Positions 32,766 to 34,070 of a stretch of DNA of 34,070 bases are shown here, piece after piece. Position 1 is the stretch's first letter; each line of letters starts with the position of its first letter. Origin of the DNA: Bradyrhizobium vignae (GTDB taxonomy: Bacteria; Pseudomonadota; Alphaproteobacteria; Rhizobiales; Xanthobacteraceae). The position numbers were made by a program, and so were the translations under genes. Below the pieces are notes generated by a model that was not told where the DNA came from, did not search any database, and worked only from the letters and a program-made list of their open reading frames with translations. The DNA is taken from assembly GCF_004114425.1 (NCBI RefSeq), contig NZ_RDQF01000070.1, positions 1 through 34,070 on the forward strand, given 5' to 3'.

Positions 32766-33959
32766 ATGCGCCCCGTGCTCGAGGTGGCGGACATCCTCCG
32801 CCGCCACGGCGGCGCGTTCCGTGCCGCGCAGGGGCCTCGGCTGTCCTCCGATCAGCGCCGTGTGATGGCGGCCATCGAGGCGTGTCGCACAGCGACGCTC
32901 GGCGGCCACGTCGAGCGGTGCGACGACTGCGGCCTGGTCCGCGTCGCCTATAACAGCTGTCGCGATCGGCACTGTCCAAAGTGCCAAGCGCTCGCGCGCG
33001 CCCAATGGCTCGCCGAGCGCCAGGCCGACCTGCTGCCGGTCCCCTATTTCCATGTCGTCTTCACCGTGCCGGCGCCGGTGGCCGCCATCGCGCTGCAGAA
33101 CAAGACGGTGGTCTACGACATCCTGCTCAAGGCAGCAGCCGAGACGATCCGTCTCATCAGCGCCGACCCGAAGCATCTCGGTGCCGAGACCGGGATGATC
33201 GCCATTCTCCATACCTGGGGCCAGACCCTAACGCATCATCCGCATGCCCATTGCCTCGTGCCAGGCGGCGGGATCGCCCCTGATGGAAGCTGGGTTCATT
33301 GTCGCCCCGGCTTCTTCCTTCCCGTTCGCGTCCTGTCACGATTGTATCGTCGGCTGTTCCTGGAGCGCCTGCAGGCGGCGTTCAATGGCACCAAGCTCCA
33401 GTTCTTCGGCCATCTCGCGCACCTCGTCGAGCCAGCGGCATTCGCCCGCCATCTAAACGCCCTCCGCAAAGTCGAGTGGGTCGTCTACGCCAAGCGTCCC
33501 TTCGGCGGACCAGAACAGGTTCTGGCCTATCTCGGGCGCTACACCCATCGCGTTGCGATCGCCAACGGCCGGCTCCTTACCTGTGACGAGGGCCACGTCC
33601 GCTTCCGGTGGAAGGATTATCGCGCTGGCAACAAATCCAAAGTGATGACGCTCGACACTGAGGAGTTCCTTCGTCGCTTTCTGCTCCACATATTGCCGAA
33701 GGGGTTTCGCCGCATCCGTCATTTTGGTTTCCTGGCGAACGCCTGCCGCGCCGCCAAACTCGCGCGCATCCGAGCGGCGCTTGAGGCGCCGCAGCCACCT
33801 CCGCCTGCCGAAGCTGTCAACTATCGTGAGCGCTGCGCCATCCTCCTTGGTCACCGCCTCGACTTATGCCCCATCTGCGGAGGCCGCATGGTCGAGATTG
33901 GGCCTGTGCCGCGTGCGCCAGCGCAGCGACGCGCAGCACCTCGCGCATTGCCTCAGTAA
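32766..33959 (+). CDS. IS91-family transposase (HUH/Y2 rolling-circle type)
   Basis: The 397-residue protein starts with a zinc-binding region (Cys52, Cys55, Cys65, Cys70, Cys73 in CDDC and CRDRHCPKC). The HUH metal site follows at HPHAH (His158, His160, His162), then the paired tyrosines Tyr255 and Tyr259 in AYLGRYTHR, and a second zinc-knuckle-like CPICGGRM near the C terminus. These define a Y2 HUH nuclease that nicks one strand and mobilises DNA by rolling circle. It starts nine bases after the recombinase stop without its own ribosome-binding site, suggesting coupled translation. The last residues (PRAPAQRRAAPRALPQ) are low-complexity, and the next element begins just after the stop, so the natural C terminus may have been altered. 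Confidence 0.95.
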   Translation: MRPVLEVADILRRHGGAFRAAQGPRLSSDQRRVMAAIEACRTATLGGHVERCDDCGLVRVAYNSCRDRHCPKCQALARAQWLAERQADLLPVPYFHVVFTVPAPVAAIALQNKTVVYDILLKAAAETIRLISADPKHLGAETGMIAILHTWGQTLTHHPHAHCLVPGGGIAPDGSWVHCRPGFFLPVRVLSRLYRRLFLERLQAAFNGTKLQFFGHLAHLVEPAAFARHLNALRKVEWVVYAKRPFGGPEQVLAYLGRYTHRVAIANGRLLTCDEGHVRFRWKDYRAGNKSKVMTLDTEEFLRRFLLHILPKGFRRIRHFGFLANACRAAKLARIRAALEAPQPPPPAEAVNYRERCAILLGHRLDLCPICGGRMVEIGPVPRAPAQRRAAPRALPQ

Positions 33960-33962
33960 AAA

Positions 33963-34070
33963 TGTTACCGGACAACTTCCCTGTCGTGTCTGGGGCGGAG
34001 CTGCCGAATCAGTTCGGTGGCGGGTATGGCAGGGAAGATCAGCATGCGCGCAAAGCGCGAGATCACATCA
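33963..34070 (+). mobile_element. Start of a second insertion element (runs off the window)
   Basis: TGTTACCGGACAACTTCC begins at 33963, four bases after the IS91 transposase stop. TG...-type ends are common for DDE elements, and the start of a transposase-like frame lies 63 bases inside. The element end is a guess from position; no matching inverted repeat can be seen because the other end is outside the window. Confidence 0.45.
34026..34070 (+). CDS. N-terminal fragment of an integrase/transposase-like protein (cut by window edge)
   Basis: The first 15 codons read MAGKISMRAKREITS and stay open to the window end. This start resembles the N terminus of DDE integrase-type transposases common in Bradyrhizobium (a basic 'ISMR..RE' opening), as I remember them; 15 residues cannot prove it. 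No strong ribosome-binding site precedes the ATG; GGCGGG is closest. The position next to an IS91-type element supports a mobile-element gene. Confidence 0.5.
   Translation, partial: MAGKISMRAKREITS

Larger units (their letters stand above)
31841..33962 (+). mobile_element. IS91-type element with tyrosine recombinase plus HUH transposase
   Basis: The two rightward genes at 31896 and 32766, nine bases apart, form the IS91-family arrangement that carries a site-specific recombinase next to the Y2 rolling-circle transposase. Both frames are intact. The boundaries are approximate: I place the left limit at the hairpin upstream of the recombinase and the right limit where the next element appears to begin (33963). 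IS91 elements have no terminal inverted repeats and make no target duplication, so ends are hard to see. The right (ori) end may be missing, because the next element starts four bases after the transposase stop. Confidence 0.75.

Overview
The window reads as chromosomal DNA of a slow-growing alphaproteobacterium of the Bradyrhizobium / Rhodopseudomonas / Nitrobacter group, most likely Bradyrhizobium. The basis is the high G+C with strong GC3 bias (long false reading frames lie opposite most genes), two branched-chain-type (Liv/HAAT) ABC clusters, the protein families present, and GC-rich palindromic intergenic repeats. Genus assignment is inference from content and style; no 16S or other marker gene is present.

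Layout. (1) 1-4381: the tail of an unidentified + strand gene, a strong hairpin, then a leftward S-adenosylmethionine block: an HTH plus predicted SAM-methyltransferase protein, metK and ahcY. (2) 4557-6275: an exported TPR plus caspase-fold protein. (3) 6442-12311, leftward: ABC cluster A (binding protein, LivH, LivM, LivG, LivF) ending in a core-type, MetE-related methyltransferase. (4) 12312-19186: an AT-richer gap with a palindromic operator-like site, a small lipoprotein, purU, a HemD-like protein, a CPFC peroxiredoxin and a 1108-residue zinc-ribbon / nucleotide-cyclase / ATPase / TPR protein. (5) 19479-29008: an MFS transporter, a Crp/Fnr-type regulator and, divergent from it, ABC cluster B (LivG, an acyl-CoA-synthetase-like enzyme, LivH, LivM, binding protein, LivF). 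(6) 29020-31481: an AGE-family sugar epimerase-like protein and, divergent from it, a PaaK-like adenylate-forming protein. (7) About 31841 to the end: an IS91-type element carrying a tyrosine recombinase plus an HUH/Y2 transposase, abutted by the start of a second insertion element that runs off the window.

How the genes may work together. metK and ahcY make SAM and clear S-adenosylhomocysteine; the MetE-like protein and PurU sit within 15 kb and also belong to one-carbon metabolism, but only metK-ahcY and the methyltransferase gene look co-transcribed. Cluster B couples import to CoA activation and is probably controlled by the divergent Crp/Fnr-type regulator; two dyads lie between them.

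The most unusual signal is in the intergenic DNA. Three copies of one repeat family (1669-1760, 13170-13264, 28051-28130) fold as an outer stem enclosing three hairpins. The hairpin sequences differ between copies while base pairing is kept, and the first copy is a four-way junction with no unpaired junction base. A second family (11002-11118 and 24553-24698) carries inverted hairpins at both ends. In both ABC clusters the binding-protein gene is directly followed by one of these structured repeats, from a different family in each case.
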